Source: Thermaurantimonas sp046295455
Lineage (GTDB): Bacteria > Bacteroidota > Bacteroidia > Flavobacteriales > Schleiferiaceae
Length of the DNA: 64,000 nucleotides
NCBI GenBank assembly: GCA_046295455.1
Contig: JBKBNI010000001.1
Span: forward strand, 248,001-312,000
Direction: 5' to 3'
A program made the position numbers and the translations under genes. How positions within the stretch are numbered: position 1 is the stretch's first letter; every line of letters begins with the position of its first letter. The notes under the pieces were generated by a model. It searched no databases. It saw only the letters and a list, made by a program, of their open reading frames with translations, and was not told the DNA's origin. Positions 25,524 through 34,449 of this stretch are shown here, in pieces.

Positions 25524-26810
25524 TTATTTAAATTTAAAAATTCTTTTACCTGGATAGTAGGCTGTGTCTCCCAGATATTCTTCAATTCGGAGGAGTTGGT
25601 TGTATTTGGCGATCCTGTCGCTTCGAGATGCTGATCCTGTTTTAATCTGGCCTGTGTTGAGGGCTACAGAGAGATCAGCTATGGTAGCGTCTTCGGTCTC
25701 CCCGCTACGGTGGCTGATTACGCTGGTGTATCCGGCTCTATGTGCCATATCGACCGCTGCTATTGTTTCCGTGAGGGTTCCTATTTGATTTACCTTAATC
25801 AGAATTGAATTTCCAATGTTTTGTTCAATTCCTCGTGACAATCTTTTTACATTGGTTACAAAGAGGTCATCCCCTACCAGCTGAACTTTGTGACCCAACT
25901 CTTTGGTCAGCAACTGCCATCCATCCCAATCATCCTCAGCAAGGGCATCTTCCAGTGATATGATTGGGTATTTTTGGATCCAGTTTTTCCAATACTCCAC
26001 CATTTCTGCAGAAGACATTTTCTGGCCGGAAGATTTTTTAAAGACATACAGACCGGACGACTCATCATACAATTCTGAAGCGGCAGCATCCATTGCGATG
26101 TAGATGTCTTCACCGGCACGGTATCCGGCGGCATCAATGGCTTGCAGCACAGTTTCTATAGCTTCTTCATTGCTTTGAATATTCGGTGCAAATCCTCCTT
26201 CATCGCCCACATTGGTAGAATATCCCTTCTTTTTGAGTACGGCTTTGAGGTTATGGAAAATTTCTACTCCCATTCGAAGCCCCTCAGAAAAGTTGGAGGC
26301 ACCCACAGGCATAATCATAAATTCTTGAAAATCAATAGAATTATCCGCATGAGCTCCACCATTCAAGATATTCATCATCGGCACGGGTAAGGTTCGGGCT
26401 GAGACTCCTCCAATGTATTGATGAAGTGGCAATCCGGTAAATTCTGCTGCTGCTTTGGCTGTTGCCAATGAAACAGCCAATAAAGCATTTGCACCTAATT
26501 TGCTCTTATTTTCAGTACCATCGAGTTCGATCAATGCATGGTCGAGTGCTGTCTGGTCTAAGGCATCCATGCCAACGAGTGCTTCTGAGATTTTGTCTAT
26601 ATTTTCTACGGCTTTTGTCACGCCTTTACCCAGGTAGTATTTTTTGTCTCCATCGCGTAGCTCTACGGCTTCATGAATGCCCGTAGACGCACCTGAAGGG
26701 ACTGCTGCTCTTCCCATTTCTCCGGATTGGAGCCAAACTTCGGCCTCTACCGTTGGATTGCCTCTGGAGTCGAGAATCTGACGCCCTGTGATTGCAGTGA
26801 TAATGCTCAT
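25524..26810 (-). CDS. eno: Enolase
   Basis: 428 residues. Converts 2-phosphoglycerate to phosphoenolpyruvate. SRGNPTVEAEVWL near the N-terminus, the FQEFMIMPVGA segment, the metal-binding region and the signature LIKVNQIGTLTETI followed by SHRSGETED near the C-terminus are all present, so it should be active. Its ATG overlaps the carA stop (ATGA), giving translational coupling; gltA follows after 22 bp. Confidence 0.97.
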   Translation of the reverse strand: MSIITAITGRQILDSRGNPTVEAEVWLQSGEMGRAAVPSGASTGIHEAVELRDGDKKYYLGKGVTKAVENIDKISEALVGMDALDQTALDHALIELDGTENKSKLGANALLAVSLATAKAAAEFTGLPLHQYIGGVSARTLPVPMMNILNGGAHADNSIDFQEFMIMPVGASNFSEGLRMGVEIFHNLKAVLKKKGYSTNVGDEGGFAPNIQSNEEAIETVLQAIDAAGYRAGEDIYIAMDAAASELYDESSGLYVFKKSSGQKMSSAEMVEYWKNWIQKYPIISLEDALAEDDWDGWQLLTKELGHKVQLVGDDLFVTNVKRLSRGIEQNIGNSILIKVNQIGTLTETIAAVDMAHRAGYTSVISHRSGETEDATIADLSVALNTGQIKTGSASRSDRIAKYNQLLRIEEYLGDTAYYPGKRIFKFK

Positions 26811-27916
26811 GATTTGTATTGTTTTAAAAGGTTTATAAATTCATCAAACAGATACCGGCTGTCGTGAGGGCCTGGTGCAGCTTCCGGGTGAAACTGAACT
26901 GAAAAAACGGGTTTGTCCTTAAGTCTGATTCCAGCCACAGTGTGATCATTTAAGTGCCGGTGAGTCAAAAGTATCGAGCAATCAGAGGTCAAAGACTGAC
27001 TTTTAACAGCAAATCCGTGATTCTGTGATGTAATTTCACCTTTGGATGTATGGATGTTTTCAATTGGGTGATTTATTCCGCGATGGCCATGGTGCATCTT
27101 GAAGGTTTCAAGCCCATGAGCAAGTCCGATAATCTGATGACCCAGGCAGATCCCAAACACCGGTTTCCCAAGGGCAATGAGCTTTCTTGCTAAATCTGTA
27201 GCGCTCGGCATCGCAGCCGGGTCCCCCGGCCCGTTGGACAAGAGGTATCCGTCGCATGGCCAGGATGTAATTTCTTCAAAGGTAGTCTCTAGTGGAAATA
27301 CTCTGACATAGACATCGCGCTCAGCCAAACAACGAAGTATATTTCGTTTGATACCCATATCCAGAGCAGCGACTTTATACCGGGACTGCGGGTTGCCATA
27401 GAAGTAGGGTTGCTCACAAGTCACTTTGGAAGAGAGCTCCAGACCTGCCATCGATGGCACCTCTTTGACTTTGTGCTTAAGATGGTCTACATCCTTTATT
27501 TGTGTGGTAATGATGGCATTCTGCGCTCCGTGGTCACGGATGTGTTGTACCAGTGCACGCGTATCTACCCCAGCAATTGCTACTGTATTTGATTTAGCCA
27601 AAAAATCCTTTAAATCACTGTCCTTGGCCTGCCTGGAGCCTTTTCGCGTGAAGTTTCTGCAGATTAGCCCGTTGATTTTCACGCCGTCAGATTCATTTTC
27701 TTCCTCTTTTACACCATAATTGCCAATATGGACACTTGCCATGACCATAATCTGACCGTAATAGGAGGGGTCGGTAAAAATTTCCTGGTAACCGGTCATT
27801 CCTGTATTAAAGCAAAGTTCTCCCTGAACTTCTCCTTCAATACCGATCGACTTTCCAAAAAAAATTGTACCATCCTGAAGTATAACTGCGGCCGTTGGTT
27901 GTATTGATTGGTTCAT
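26807..27916 (-). CDS. carA: Carbamoyl-phosphate synthase small subunit
   Basis: 369 residues from the ATG at 27916. A TTG six codons upstream (27934) also fits the frame, but it lies inside the -7 promoter box, so the ATG is preferred. This class I glutamine amidotransferase makes ammonia from glutamine for carbamoyl phosphate (arginine and pyrimidines). The nucleophile Cys is in FGICLGHQ and the His-Glu pair in VQFHPEA. carB is not in the window. First gene of carA-eno-gltA, an arrangement downstream of rplQ that I associate with Bacteroidota. Confidence 0.95.
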   Translation of the reverse strand: MNQSIQPTAAVILQDGTIFFGKSIGIEGEVQGELCFNTGMTGYQEIFTDPSYYGQIMVMASVHIGNYGVKEEENESDGVKINGLICRNFTRKGSRQAKDSDLKDFLAKSNTVAIAGVDTRALVQHIRDHGAQNAIITTQIKDVDHLKHKVKEVPSMAGLELSSKVTCEQPYFYGNPQSRYKVAALDMGIKRNILRCLAERDVYVRVFPLETTFEEITSWPCDGYLLSNGPGDPAAMPSATDLARKLIALGKPVFGICLGHQIIGLAHGLETFKMHHGHRGINHPIENIHTSKGEITSQNHGFAVKSQSLTSDCSILLTHRHLNDHTVAGIRLKDKPVFSVQFHPEAAPGPHDSRYLFDEFINLLKQYKS

Positions 27917-27931
27917 TTTTATGTAGTTGGA

Positions 27932-27960
27932 CAAAGTTAATGGCAGATTTTATGTTTCAA
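27932..27960 (-). promoter_or_regulatory. Promoter of carA-eno-gltA
   Basis: On the minus strand a TTG (27958-27960) is followed after 18 bp by TAACTTTG (27932-27939), a full match to the Bacteroidota primary sigma consensus with the same spacing as the rpsL promoter. Transcription would start near 27925, giving a very short leader before the ATG at 27916. Confidence 0.6.
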
Positions 27961-28161
27961 TTTTTTTTAAACATAAGTGGTTGGGGTTTCAGATTTATTT
28001 AATACTTCACATAAAAGTTCTGGTGGGTTATTTAAAAAATCATTCAGGCATGTATCAAGATCAGGAATACATGCAGCACCTAATCTGAACTACTTCACCA
28101 GACTTTTTCAGCATATATTCATGCTTCCGGTTATTACCTCAAGCGTTGCTGAGGGTAAAAA

Positions 28162-28192
28162 AAAAGGGTAAAGCCTGAGACCTTACCCTTTT
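28162..28192 (-). terminator. Terminator of the ribosomal protein cluster
   Basis: A 10-bp stem (28162-28171 with 28183-28192) is followed on the minus strand by a run of nine T. It lies 19 bp after the rplQ stop and separates the ribosomal operon from carA. Confidence 0.9.
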
Positions 28193-28211
28193 GAAAGCAT
28201 GTTATTCCGTC

Positions 28212-28769
28212 TTATTCTTTTCCAGGTTCTTCGGTTTCGGTCGTAGTGGTTGGAGCCGCCTCAGAGGTGTCTGCTGCGGTATTTTCTATCTGAGATTGAA
28301 TTTCAGAGGATGCAGAAGTCTGATTGGACTCGGATGCAGATGCTTTAGCTTTGTTACCACCGCGACGACCTCTACGCGTCTTTTTGGCAGGTTTTTCATT
28401 GGTGTAGAGGGTATTGTAGTCTACCAATTCAATCATTGCCATATCAGAATTGTCACCAAGTCGATTGCCGAGTTTTATAATTCGGGTGTAACCTCCCGGA
28501 CGGTCTGCTACTTTCACAGATATCTCTCTGAAGAGTTCTGTGACGGCATATTTGTTTTTTAGATAAGAAAAGACAATCCTTCTGTTGTGGGTATTGTCAT
28601 TCTTAGACTTTGTTATTAAAGGTTCAACAAATTTTCTTAATTCGCGAGCCTTGGCGAGGGTTGTTGTAATTCGCTTGTGTAACACTAAAGAACTGGCCAT
28701 ATTAGAAAGCATACTTTTTCTATGACCGGTTTTTCTGCCAAGGTGATTTACTTTACGTCCGTGTCTCAT
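28212..28769 (-). CDS. rplQ: Ribosomal protein L17
   Basis: 185 residues, against about 115-130 for typical L17. The conserved core is residues 1 to ~125 (MRHGRKVNHLGRKTGHRKSM start). It continues as a basic patch (KKTRRGRRGG) and then a ~45-residue Ser/Thr/Glu-rich acidic tail with almost no hydrophobic residues, probably disordered. Extended L17 tails of variable length occur in Bacteroidota. It follows rpoA by 4 bp and ends the cluster. Confidence 0.95.
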   Translation of the reverse strand: MRHGRKVNHLGRKTGHRKSMLSNMASSLVLHKRITTTLAKARELRKFVEPLITKSKNDNTHNRRIVFSYLKNKYAVTELFREISVKVADRPGGYTRIIKLGNRLGDNSDMAMIELVDYNTLYTNEKPAKKTRRGRRGGNKAKASASESNQTSASSEIQSQIENTAADTSEAAPTTTTETEEPGKE

Positions 28770-28773
28770 TTTA

Positions 28774-29766
28774 TTATTCCTTGTCTAATTTGTATTTAGA
28801 GAGGTCCATACCGAAGTACAGTCCTTTTGATTCAATCAATTCGTCGAGTTCTGTAAGGGATTTTTTGCCGAAATTTCTGAATTTCATCAGGTCTTGTTTT
28901 GTGTAGGTCACCAAATCTCCCAATGTTTCGACTTCGGCTGCTTTCAGACAGTTAAGTGCCCTGACAGAAAGGTCGAGATCTGTGAGTTTCGTCTTAAGGA
29001 GATTTCGCATGCGGATAATTTCTTCGTCAAAGGTATCCGGCTCCTCTACTTTCACAGGCTCTACGTTGACCAATTTGTCGGAGAAAAGCATAAAGTGCTC
29101 TATCAGGATCTTAGCGGCTTCTGTCAGCGCATCCTGTGGAGTGATACTTCCGTCGGTCACGATTTCAATTATCAACTTTTCATAGTCCGTCTTTTGCTCT
29201 ACACGATAGTTTTCGATACTGTATTTTACATTTTTTATTGGCGTGTAGATGGTGTCCAGGAAGATAGTGCCAAGTGGAGCCGTACTCTTTTTATTTTCTT
29301 CGGCAGGAACATATCCCCTTCCCTTTTCAATGGAAAACTCCAGATTTAGCGTAACGGAAGGGTCCAGATTGCATATGACCAAATCCGGATTGAGAATTTT
29401 GAAAGCGGAAATAAATTTTCCGAGGTCACCAGCGGTGATTCGATTTTGTCCGCTAAAGGAGGCTTTCACCAGCTCGCTATCTTGGGAGGGTATTTGATTC
29501 TTAAGACGTACCTGCTTGAAATTTAAAACCATTTCAGTGACATCTTCCACGACACCTTTTATTGTGGAGAATTCATGCTCTACACCTTCGATACGTATAG
29601 ATGCGATAGCGTATCCGTCCAATGAAGATAGGAGTACACGTCTTAAAGCGTTCCCCACGGTAAGACCATAGCCGGGTTCGAGAGGTCTGAATTCAAACTG
29701 ACCTTCAAAATCGTTGCTATGGATTAAAATGACTTTATCAGGCTTTTGAAAATTTAAAATAGCCAT
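28774..29766 (-). CDS. rpoA: RNA polymerase alpha subunit
   Basis: 330 residues. The N-terminal domain (to ~230) drives alpha dimerisation and beta/beta' assembly (PGYGLTVGNALRRVLLSSL near 32-50). An acidic linker (EEPDTFDEE) leads to the C-terminal domain (~255-320), which has the helix-hairpin-helix NCLKAAEVETLGDLV and NFGKKSLTELDELI for promoter UP-element and activator contact. Lies between rpsD and rplQ as in the classical alpha operon. Confidence 0.97.
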   Translation of the reverse strand: MAILNFQKPDKVILIHSNDFEGQFEFRPLEPGYGLTVGNALRRVLLSSLDGYAIASIRIEGVEHEFSTIKGVVEDVTEMVLNFKQVRLKNQIPSQDSELVKASFSGQNRITAGDLGKFISAFKILNPDLVICNLDPSVTLNLEFSIEKGRGYVPAEENKKSTAPLGTIFLDTIYTPIKNVKYSIENYRVEQKTDYEKLIIEIVTDGSITPQDALTEAAKILIEHFMLFSDKLVNVEPVKVEEPDTFDEEIIRMRNLLKTKLTDLDLSVRALNCLKAAEVETLGDLVTYTKQDLMKFRNFGKKSLTELDELIESKGLYFGMDLSKYKLDKE

Positions 29767-29787
29767 AATTTAAGGTGTTTGAAATGA

Positions 29788-30384
29788 TTATTTTGAATAC
29801 AACTCGACGATTAGTTGCTCCTTGATGTTTTCTGGTATTTGTTCTCTCTGTGGCACGTTGAGCAGACGGCCAGACGCGGTGGCACTGTTCCACTCGAGCC
29901 AGTCCATTTTTGTGCCTTTGGTCAGATTGATTGCTTCAAGTGATTTTGACTTCTCCCGTACGGAGATGACATCTCCGGGTTTTAAATGATAAGAGGGGAT
30001 GTTGATCACCTCACCGTTAACCTCAATATGGCGATGACTGACAAGTTGTCTGGCTGCTCTGCGTGTGGGCGCTATACCGAGGCGATACACGACATTGTCA
30101 AGGCGCGTTTCGCAAAGCTGAAGCAGGATTTCACCTGTAATACCTTTAGCCCTATTGGCTTTTTCAAAAAGGTTTCTGAACTGTTTTTCTAATATTCCGT
30201 AGGTGTATTTAGCTTTCTGCTTTTCAGAGAGCTGTACAGCATACTCGGATTTTTTACCTCTTTTGCGGGAAAAACCGTGTTGACCCGGAGGATAGTTTTT
30301 ACGTTCCAAAGCTTTATCCGGTCCGAAGATCGGCTCACCGAACCTCCGGGCAATTTTGGACAATGGACCTCTATATCTAGCCAT
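29788..30384 (-). CDS. rpsD: Ribosomal protein S4
   Basis: 198 residues. Primary 16S rRNA-binding protein, also involved in translational accuracy. It has the N-terminal ARYRGP start, no Cys-type zinc ligands there, and an S4 RNA-binding domain (~92-155, RLDNVVYRLGIAPTRRAARQ and HRHIEVNG). Follows rpsK by 28 bp and precedes rpoA by 21 bp. Confidence 0.97.
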   Translation of the reverse strand: MARYRGPLSKIARRFGEPIFGPDKALERKNYPPGQHGFSRKRGKKSEYAVQLSEKQKAKYTYGILEKQFRNLFEKANRAKGITGEILLQLCETRLDNVVYRLGIAPTRRAARQLVSHRHIEVNGEVINIPSYHLKPGDVISVREKSKSLEAINLTKGTKMDWLEWNSATASGRLLNVPQREQIPENIKEQLIVELYSK

Positions 30385-30412
30385 TTTGTAGTATTAATGA
30401 TGAATTATGTAA

Positions 30413-30802
30413 TTAAACTCTTCTCTTTTTGGGTGGACGACATCCATTGTGAGGAATGGGGGTAATGTCCACAATTTCAGACACTTCAATGCCTGTATTA
30501 TGAATGGTCCTAATGGCAGATTCTCTACCTGCACCAGGGCCCTTAACATAGACTTTTACTTTTTTTAGGCCAGCTTCCAAAGCACTTTTAGCTGCATCCT
30601 CTGCGGCCATTTGGGCGGCATAGGGTGTATTTTTTTTAGACCCTCTGAAGCCCATTTTTCCGGCAGACGACCAACTGATGACCTGACCATTCAGATTGGT
30701 CAGCGATATGATAATGTTATTAAAAGTAGCGTTGATATGTGCCTCTCCGGCTGGTTCAACTTTTACAATGCGTTTTTTTACACTTTTTGTATTTTTAGCC
30801 AT
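30413..30802 (-). CDS. rpsK: Ribosomal protein S11
   Basis: 129 residues. Part of the 30S platform near the mRNA exit and bridge B7. The conserved C-terminal motif (ITPIPHNGCRPPKKRRV) is intact, as is GPGAGRESAIRTI. Starts 13 bp after the rpsM stop. Confidence 0.97.
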   Translation of the reverse strand: MAKNTKSVKKRIVKVEPAGEAHINATFNNIIISLTNLNGQVISWSSAGKMGFRGSKKNTPYAAQMAAEDAAKSALEAGLKKVKVYVKGPGAGRESAIRTIHNTGIEVSEIVDITPIPHNGCRPPKKRRV

Positions 30803-30815
30803 AACTGCTTAGATA

Positions 30816-31193
30816 TTATTTAGTGGCTTTTTTCTTGTTGGCAACTGTTTTTCTCTTTCCTTTACGTGTGCGGGCATTGGTTTTGGTTCTTTGACCTCTT
30901 ACTGGTAATCCATTACGGTGTCTGATTCCCCGGTAACAACCAATATCCATTAATCTCTTGATATTCAATTGAATTTCCGAACGAAGCTCTCCTTCCACCT
31001 TAAAATTCTCGGATATTGCCTTCCGAATTGCTTGAATTTGCTCATCGGTCCAGTTTTGAACCTTGGTATCATAGTTTACACCTGCCATATCAAGTATGGT
31101 ACGTGCACGGCTTCTTCCTATACCGAAAATATAGGTCAGACCTATTTCTCCTCTTTTGTTTTTTGGTAAATCTATACCTGCTATTCTGGCCAT
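30816..31193 (-). CDS. rpsM: Ribosomal protein S13
   Basis: 125 residues. Head protein of the 30S subunit that contacts the P-site tRNA through its basic tail. ARIAGIDLP start, the helix-hairpin-helix GIGRSRARTIL, and RHRNGLPVRGQRTKTNARTR are all present; the C-terminus is Lys rich (KRKTVANKKKATK). Follows rpmJ by 11 bp. Confidence 0.97.
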   Translation of the reverse strand: MARIAGIDLPKNKRGEIGLTYIFGIGRSRARTILDMAGVNYDTKVQNWTDEQIQAIRKAISENFKVEGELRSEIQLNIKRLMDIGCYRGIRHRNGLPVRGQRTKTNARTRKGKRKTVANKKKATK

Positions 31194-31204
31194 AATTCAG
31201 ATTA

Positions 31205-31321
31205 TTACCCTTGTCGTTGTTTGTATTTAGGATTCTTTTTGTTGATGATGTAAAGCCTTCCTTTTCTTCGTACTATTTTGCACTCGGGGCTTCTTTTCTT
31301 AAGTGATGCTCTTACTTTCAT
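31205..31321 (-). CDS. rpmJ: Ribosomal protein L36, zinc-free form
   Basis: 38 residues beginning MKVRASLKKRSPECK and ending PKYKQRQG. It lies between infA and rpsM. The four zinc ligands of the Cys-type L36 (positions 11, 14, 27, 33) are Ser, Cys, Asn and Tyr here: only C14 remains. This is therefore the zinc-independent (C-minus) form, which functions without metal. Confidence 0.95.
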   Translation of the reverse strand: MKVRASLKKRSPECKIVRRKGRLYIINKKNPKYKQRQG

Positions 31322-31325
31322 GATT

Positions 31326-31541
31326 TTAATATCTATAAATGATTCTTGCTTTAGTTAAGTCATAGGGCGAAATTTCCATTTTCACCTTATCCCCCGGCAA
31401 CAGCTTTATGTAGTTCATCCGCATTTTTCCGGAAATATGAGCTGTTACGATGTGTCCGTTTTCCAATTCTACGCGAAATATCGCGTTAGAAAGGGCTTCT
31501 ATGATTGTTCCGTCTTGCTCGATCAGAGATTGTTTTGCCAT
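31326..31541 (-). CDS. infA: Translation initiation factor IF-1
   Basis: 71 residues, the usual size. S1-type OB fold that blocks the A site during initiation: AIFRVELENGHIVTAHISGK and the conserved RMNYIKLLPGDKV. It lies between secY and rpmJ; no map gene separates it from secY. Confidence 0.97.
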   Translation of the reverse strand: MAKQSLIEQDGTIIEALSNAIFRVELENGHIVTAHISGKMRMNYIKLLPGDKVKMEISPYDLTKARIIYRY

Positions 31542-31556
31542 CTTACTCTCTAAGAA

Positions 31557-32906
31557 TTATTGTTCTACTGATATAGATGATCTACCTCTAATCCTGCCAC
31601 TCTGGATCAACCCGTCGTAGTGTCGTGCGAGCAAGTAACTCTCAATCTGCTGAAGCGTATCAATCACTACCCCTACCATGATAAGTAAAGACGTACCACC
31701 ATAGAAGTAGGCAAATTGAGTAGTTACGCCGGCTTGCATGGCAAAGGCTGGAAGTATCGCAATCAATGCGAGGAAAATGGATCCCGGCAGGGTGATTCTC
31801 GACAGAATAAGATCGATGTATTCTGCTGTTGGTTTACCAGGTTTTATACCGGGGATAAAGCCTCCATTTCTCTTGAGATCATCCGCCATCTGATTGGTAT
31901 TAATCTGAATGGCTGTATAAAAATATGTAAACAATATTATCAATATTGCAAACAGGAAGTTATACCAAAATCCACTTATGTTTCCGAAGAGGGAGACAAT
32001 CCATCCAAGATTTTCGGTACTACCAGCGTATGTAAGTACTGTGATGGGTATAAACATAATTGCTTGAGCAAAGATGATGGGCATTACTCCGGCGGCATTT
32101 ACCTTCAATGGTATGTAGCTTCTGGATAATTGAGTATCTGCCAATCGGCCGCCGGCGACTCTCTTGGCATACTGAACGGGAATTTTTCTGGTTGCAGATA
32201 TCAGGGCTACAGAAAGTAGAATCACAATAAACAGTGCTGCAATTTCAACAAGGAAAATCGGTAAACCACCTGTTTGATTTTCAATTTTGGAAACAAGCTC
32301 TTGTAAAAATGCCTGAGGCAGTGTAGCAATGATACCTATCATGATAAGCAGAGAAATACCATTACCTATCCCCTTGTCAGTGATGCGCTCTCCCAACCAC
32401 ATTGCGAAGATGGTACCTGTGATGAGCACCAGAATTCCTAAAAACCAAAATGTTGAAGGGTTAATGGTAATCTGTGCTTGTTGTGCGATCAGATTGGCCA
32501 AATATCCAGGGGCCTGAGCAAGCGTTATAAAAATCGTTAATATCCGAGTATAATTGTTTTTCTTCCGTCTGCCGCTTTCTCCCTCTTTATCGAGTTTTTG
32601 AATACTAGGAACGGCTATACCAAGCAATTGAATAACGATACTTGCAGAGATGTAGGGCATAATACCCAGTGCCATGATGCTCGCATTAGCAAAGGCTCCA
32701 CCTGTAAATGCATTTAATATCCCGAGCAGATTATTGTCATCTGTCTGCTGTTGAAGTGCTGATAAACTATCCGGGTTTATACCCGGAAGGACTACATTAG
32801 ATCCTAATCTATAAACAAACAGAAGACCTAAAGTCAGAAGAATTTTTGACTTCAGTTCCTCTATTTTCCAAATGTTTTTCAGTACTTCAATAAATTTTTT
32901 CATCAC
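31557..32906 (-). CDS. secY: Protein translocase subunit SecY
   Basis: 449 residues with ten membrane helices. Forms the Sec translocon pore. Conserved sections: ALGIMPYISASIVIQLL (helix 2 region with plug before it), SLLIMIGIIA, GGFIPGIKPG and the final RHYDGLIQSG RIRGR-type cytoplasmic end. It follows rplO by 7 bp and precedes infA by 15 bp. Confidence 0.97.
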   Translation of the reverse strand: MMKKFIEVLKNIWKIEELKSKILLTLGLLFVYRLGSNVVLPGINPDSLSALQQQTDDNNLLGILNAFTGGAFANASIMALGIMPYISASIVIQLLGIAVPSIQKLDKEGESGRRKKNNYTRILTIFITLAQAPGYLANLIAQQAQITINPSTFWFLGILVLITGTIFAMWLGERITDKGIGNGISLLIMIGIIATLPQAFLQELVSKIENQTGGLPIFLVEIAALFIVILLSVALISATRKIPVQYAKRVAGGRLADTQLSRSYIPLKVNAAGVMPIIFAQAIMFIPITVLTYAGSTENLGWIVSLFGNISGFWYNFLFAILIILFTYFYTAIQINTNQMADDLKRNGGFIPGIKPGKPTAEYIDLILSRITLPGSIFLALIAILPAFAMQAGVTTQFAYFYGGTSLLIMVGVVIDTLQQIESYLLARHYDGLIQSGRIRGRSSISVEQ

Positions 32907-32913
32907 AATCTGA

Positions 32914-33363
32914 TTAAATGGTCACTACCGAACCTCCTGCTTTCTGAATTGCTTCTATCGCTGAACCCGAAAATTTATGTGCCACAACTTCAATTTTTGC
33001 TTTGAGCTCTCCTCTTCCAAGAATTTTTATCAGATCGTGTTTATTCGCAAAACCATTTTTTACCAAGTCATCCGGAGCGATTCTATCGGATACTTTATTT
33101 CGATCTACAAGTGTTTGAAGCACATCAAGGTTAATTGCTCGGTATTCGACGCGATTAATGTTTTTAAATCCAAATTTCGGTATTCTTCTTTGCAAAGGCA
33201 TCTGTCCGCCTTCGAAACCTCTTTTTATGCGGTAACCTGAGTGTTGCTTATCACCCTTGTGACCACGGGTAGAGGTACCTCCGTGGCCAGAACCTTCTCC
33301 GCGTCCGATTCGTTTGGTGCGGTGTGTTGACCCTTCAGCAGGTTTTAGATTTTCAATTTTCAT
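32914..33363 (-). CDS. rplO: Ribosomal protein L15
   Basis: 149 residues. Gly/Arg-rich N-terminal extension that threads into 23S rRNA (RTKRIGRGEGSGHGGTSTRG) and the globular C-terminal half. It begins 2 bp after the rpmD stop codon. Confidence 0.97.
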   Translation of the reverse strand: MKIENLKPAEGSTHRTKRIGRGEGSGHGGTSTRGHKGDKQHSGYRIKRGFEGGQMPLQRRIPKFGFKNINRVEYRAINLDVLQTLVDRNKVSDRIAPDDLVKNGFANKHDLIKILGRGELKAKIEVVAHKFSGSAIEAIQKAGGSVVTI

Positions 33364-33365
33364 TT

Positions 33366-33545
33366 TTATATTTTTTCAATTTTAACCAAGTGCTTTACAC
33401 GCTCAATGATTCCTGCAATTTGTGGAGTGAGATTCAATTCATTGCTTGAATTGATTTTATTCAATCCCAAAGCTTTCATATTGAGCTTTTGAATTTTTGA
33501 AGCTTTTATTGTACTTCTTACCTTAGTGATTCTTACCCTTTCCAC
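33366..33545 (-). CDS. rpmD: Ribosomal protein L30 (GTG start)
   Basis: 59 residues, read from GTG at 33543-33545. The product begins MERVRITKVRSTI and continues KASKIQKLNMKALGLNKINS, ending IERVKHLVKIEKI, which matches L30 throughout. No in-frame ATG exists upstream before the rpsE stop region. It lies 13 bp after rpsE and 2 bp before rplO. Confidence 0.93.
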   Translation of the reverse strand: MERVRITKVRSTIKASKIQKLNMKALGLNKINSSNELNLTPQIAGIIERVKHLVKIEKI

Positions 33546-33558
33546 GATTGCATAGATT

Positions 33559-34080
33559 TTATTTGTTAAACATTTGATCGAGAGAGATCCCCCGGTCTTT
33601 AGCTACTGTATATGCATCTCGCATTAAGGTGAGGGCTCTAAATGTTGCCTTAACTACATTGTGAGGATTAGAACTCCCCTTTGATTTTGCCAACACATCG
33701 TGAATTCCAAAAGACTCAAGAACAGCACGCATGGCACCACCAGCAATTACGCCAGTTCCGTGGCTGGCTGGTCGCAAAAACACACGTGAACCGCCGTATT
33801 TTGCTTCTTGCTCATGAGGAACCGTGTGATTCACAATTGGTATTTTAACCAAATTCTTTTTGGCATCTTCCACGCCTTTTGCGATCGCCTCAGAGACATC
33901 ATTGCTTTTGCCAAGGCCGTAACCCGCCACTCCATTTTCATTGCCAACCACTACAATGGCTGAAAAGCGGAAATGTCGGCCACCTTTGGTCACTTTCGTT
34001 ACGCGATTTACGGCTACGAGACGGTCAACCAATTCAAGACCACTCGGCTTAACTCTTTGTATAAAATTTTTTTGATTCAT
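33559..34080 (-). CDS. rpsE: Ribosomal protein S5
   Basis: 173 residues. Two-domain protein of the 30S subunit: double-stranded-RNA-binding-like N-terminus (RVTKVTKGGRHFRFSAIVVV, whose loop is the region where spectinomycin-resistance changes occur; the sequence is ordinary there) and C-terminal GTGVIAGGAMRAVLES. It follows rplR by 3 bp. Confidence 0.97.
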   Translation of the reverse strand: MNQKNFIQRVKPSGLELVDRLVAVNRVTKVTKGGRHFRFSAIVVVGNENGVAGYGLGKSNDVSEAIAKGVEDAKKNLVKIPIVNHTVPHEQEAKYGGSRVFLRPASHGTGVIAGGAMRAVLESFGIHDVLAKSKGSSNPHNVVKATFRALTLMRDAYTVAKDRGISLDQMFNK

Positions 34081-34083
34081 CGT

Positions 34084-34446
34084 TTAAAATTTTAATCCAC
34101 CTTCACGTGCACCTTCTGCGAGAGATTTAACCCTTCCATGATAAAGATTGCCACCTCTGTCAAATGCACACGTTTGAATACCTTTTTCTAGGGCGCGTGC
34201 AGCTATGGCTTTTCCGACTTCTCTGGCAGCATCTATCTTATTCAGGCCGGCTATTTTCTCTTTAATGTCTTTTTGTAGCGTTGATGCAGATACGATGGTT
34301 GTACCATTTTCATCGTTGATGAGTTGGGCATAAATTTCTTTGTTGCTTCGAAACACAGAAAGCCTTGGCTTTTCTGCGGTTCCAAACAAAACCTTGCGTA
34401 TCCTTTTGCGTATTCTCGCTTTTCGTTCTATTTTACTTAAGGCCAT
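34084..34446 (-). CDS. rplR: Ribosomal protein L18
   Basis: 120 residues. Binds 5S rRNA in the central protuberance. RLSVFRSNKEIYAQLI, and the C-terminal CAFDRGGNLYHGRVKSLAEGAREGG of the family (given here as two adjoining parts CAFDRGGNLYHGR and VKSLAEGAREGGL) are present. Starts 3 bp after rplF. Confidence 0.97.
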   Translation of the reverse strand: MALSKIERKARIRKRIRKVLFGTAEKPRLSVFRSNKEIYAQLINDENGTTIVSASTLQKDIKEKIAGLNKIDAAREVGKAIAARALEKGIQTCAFDRGGNLYHGRVKSLAEGAREGGLKF

Positions 34447-34449
34447 GGC

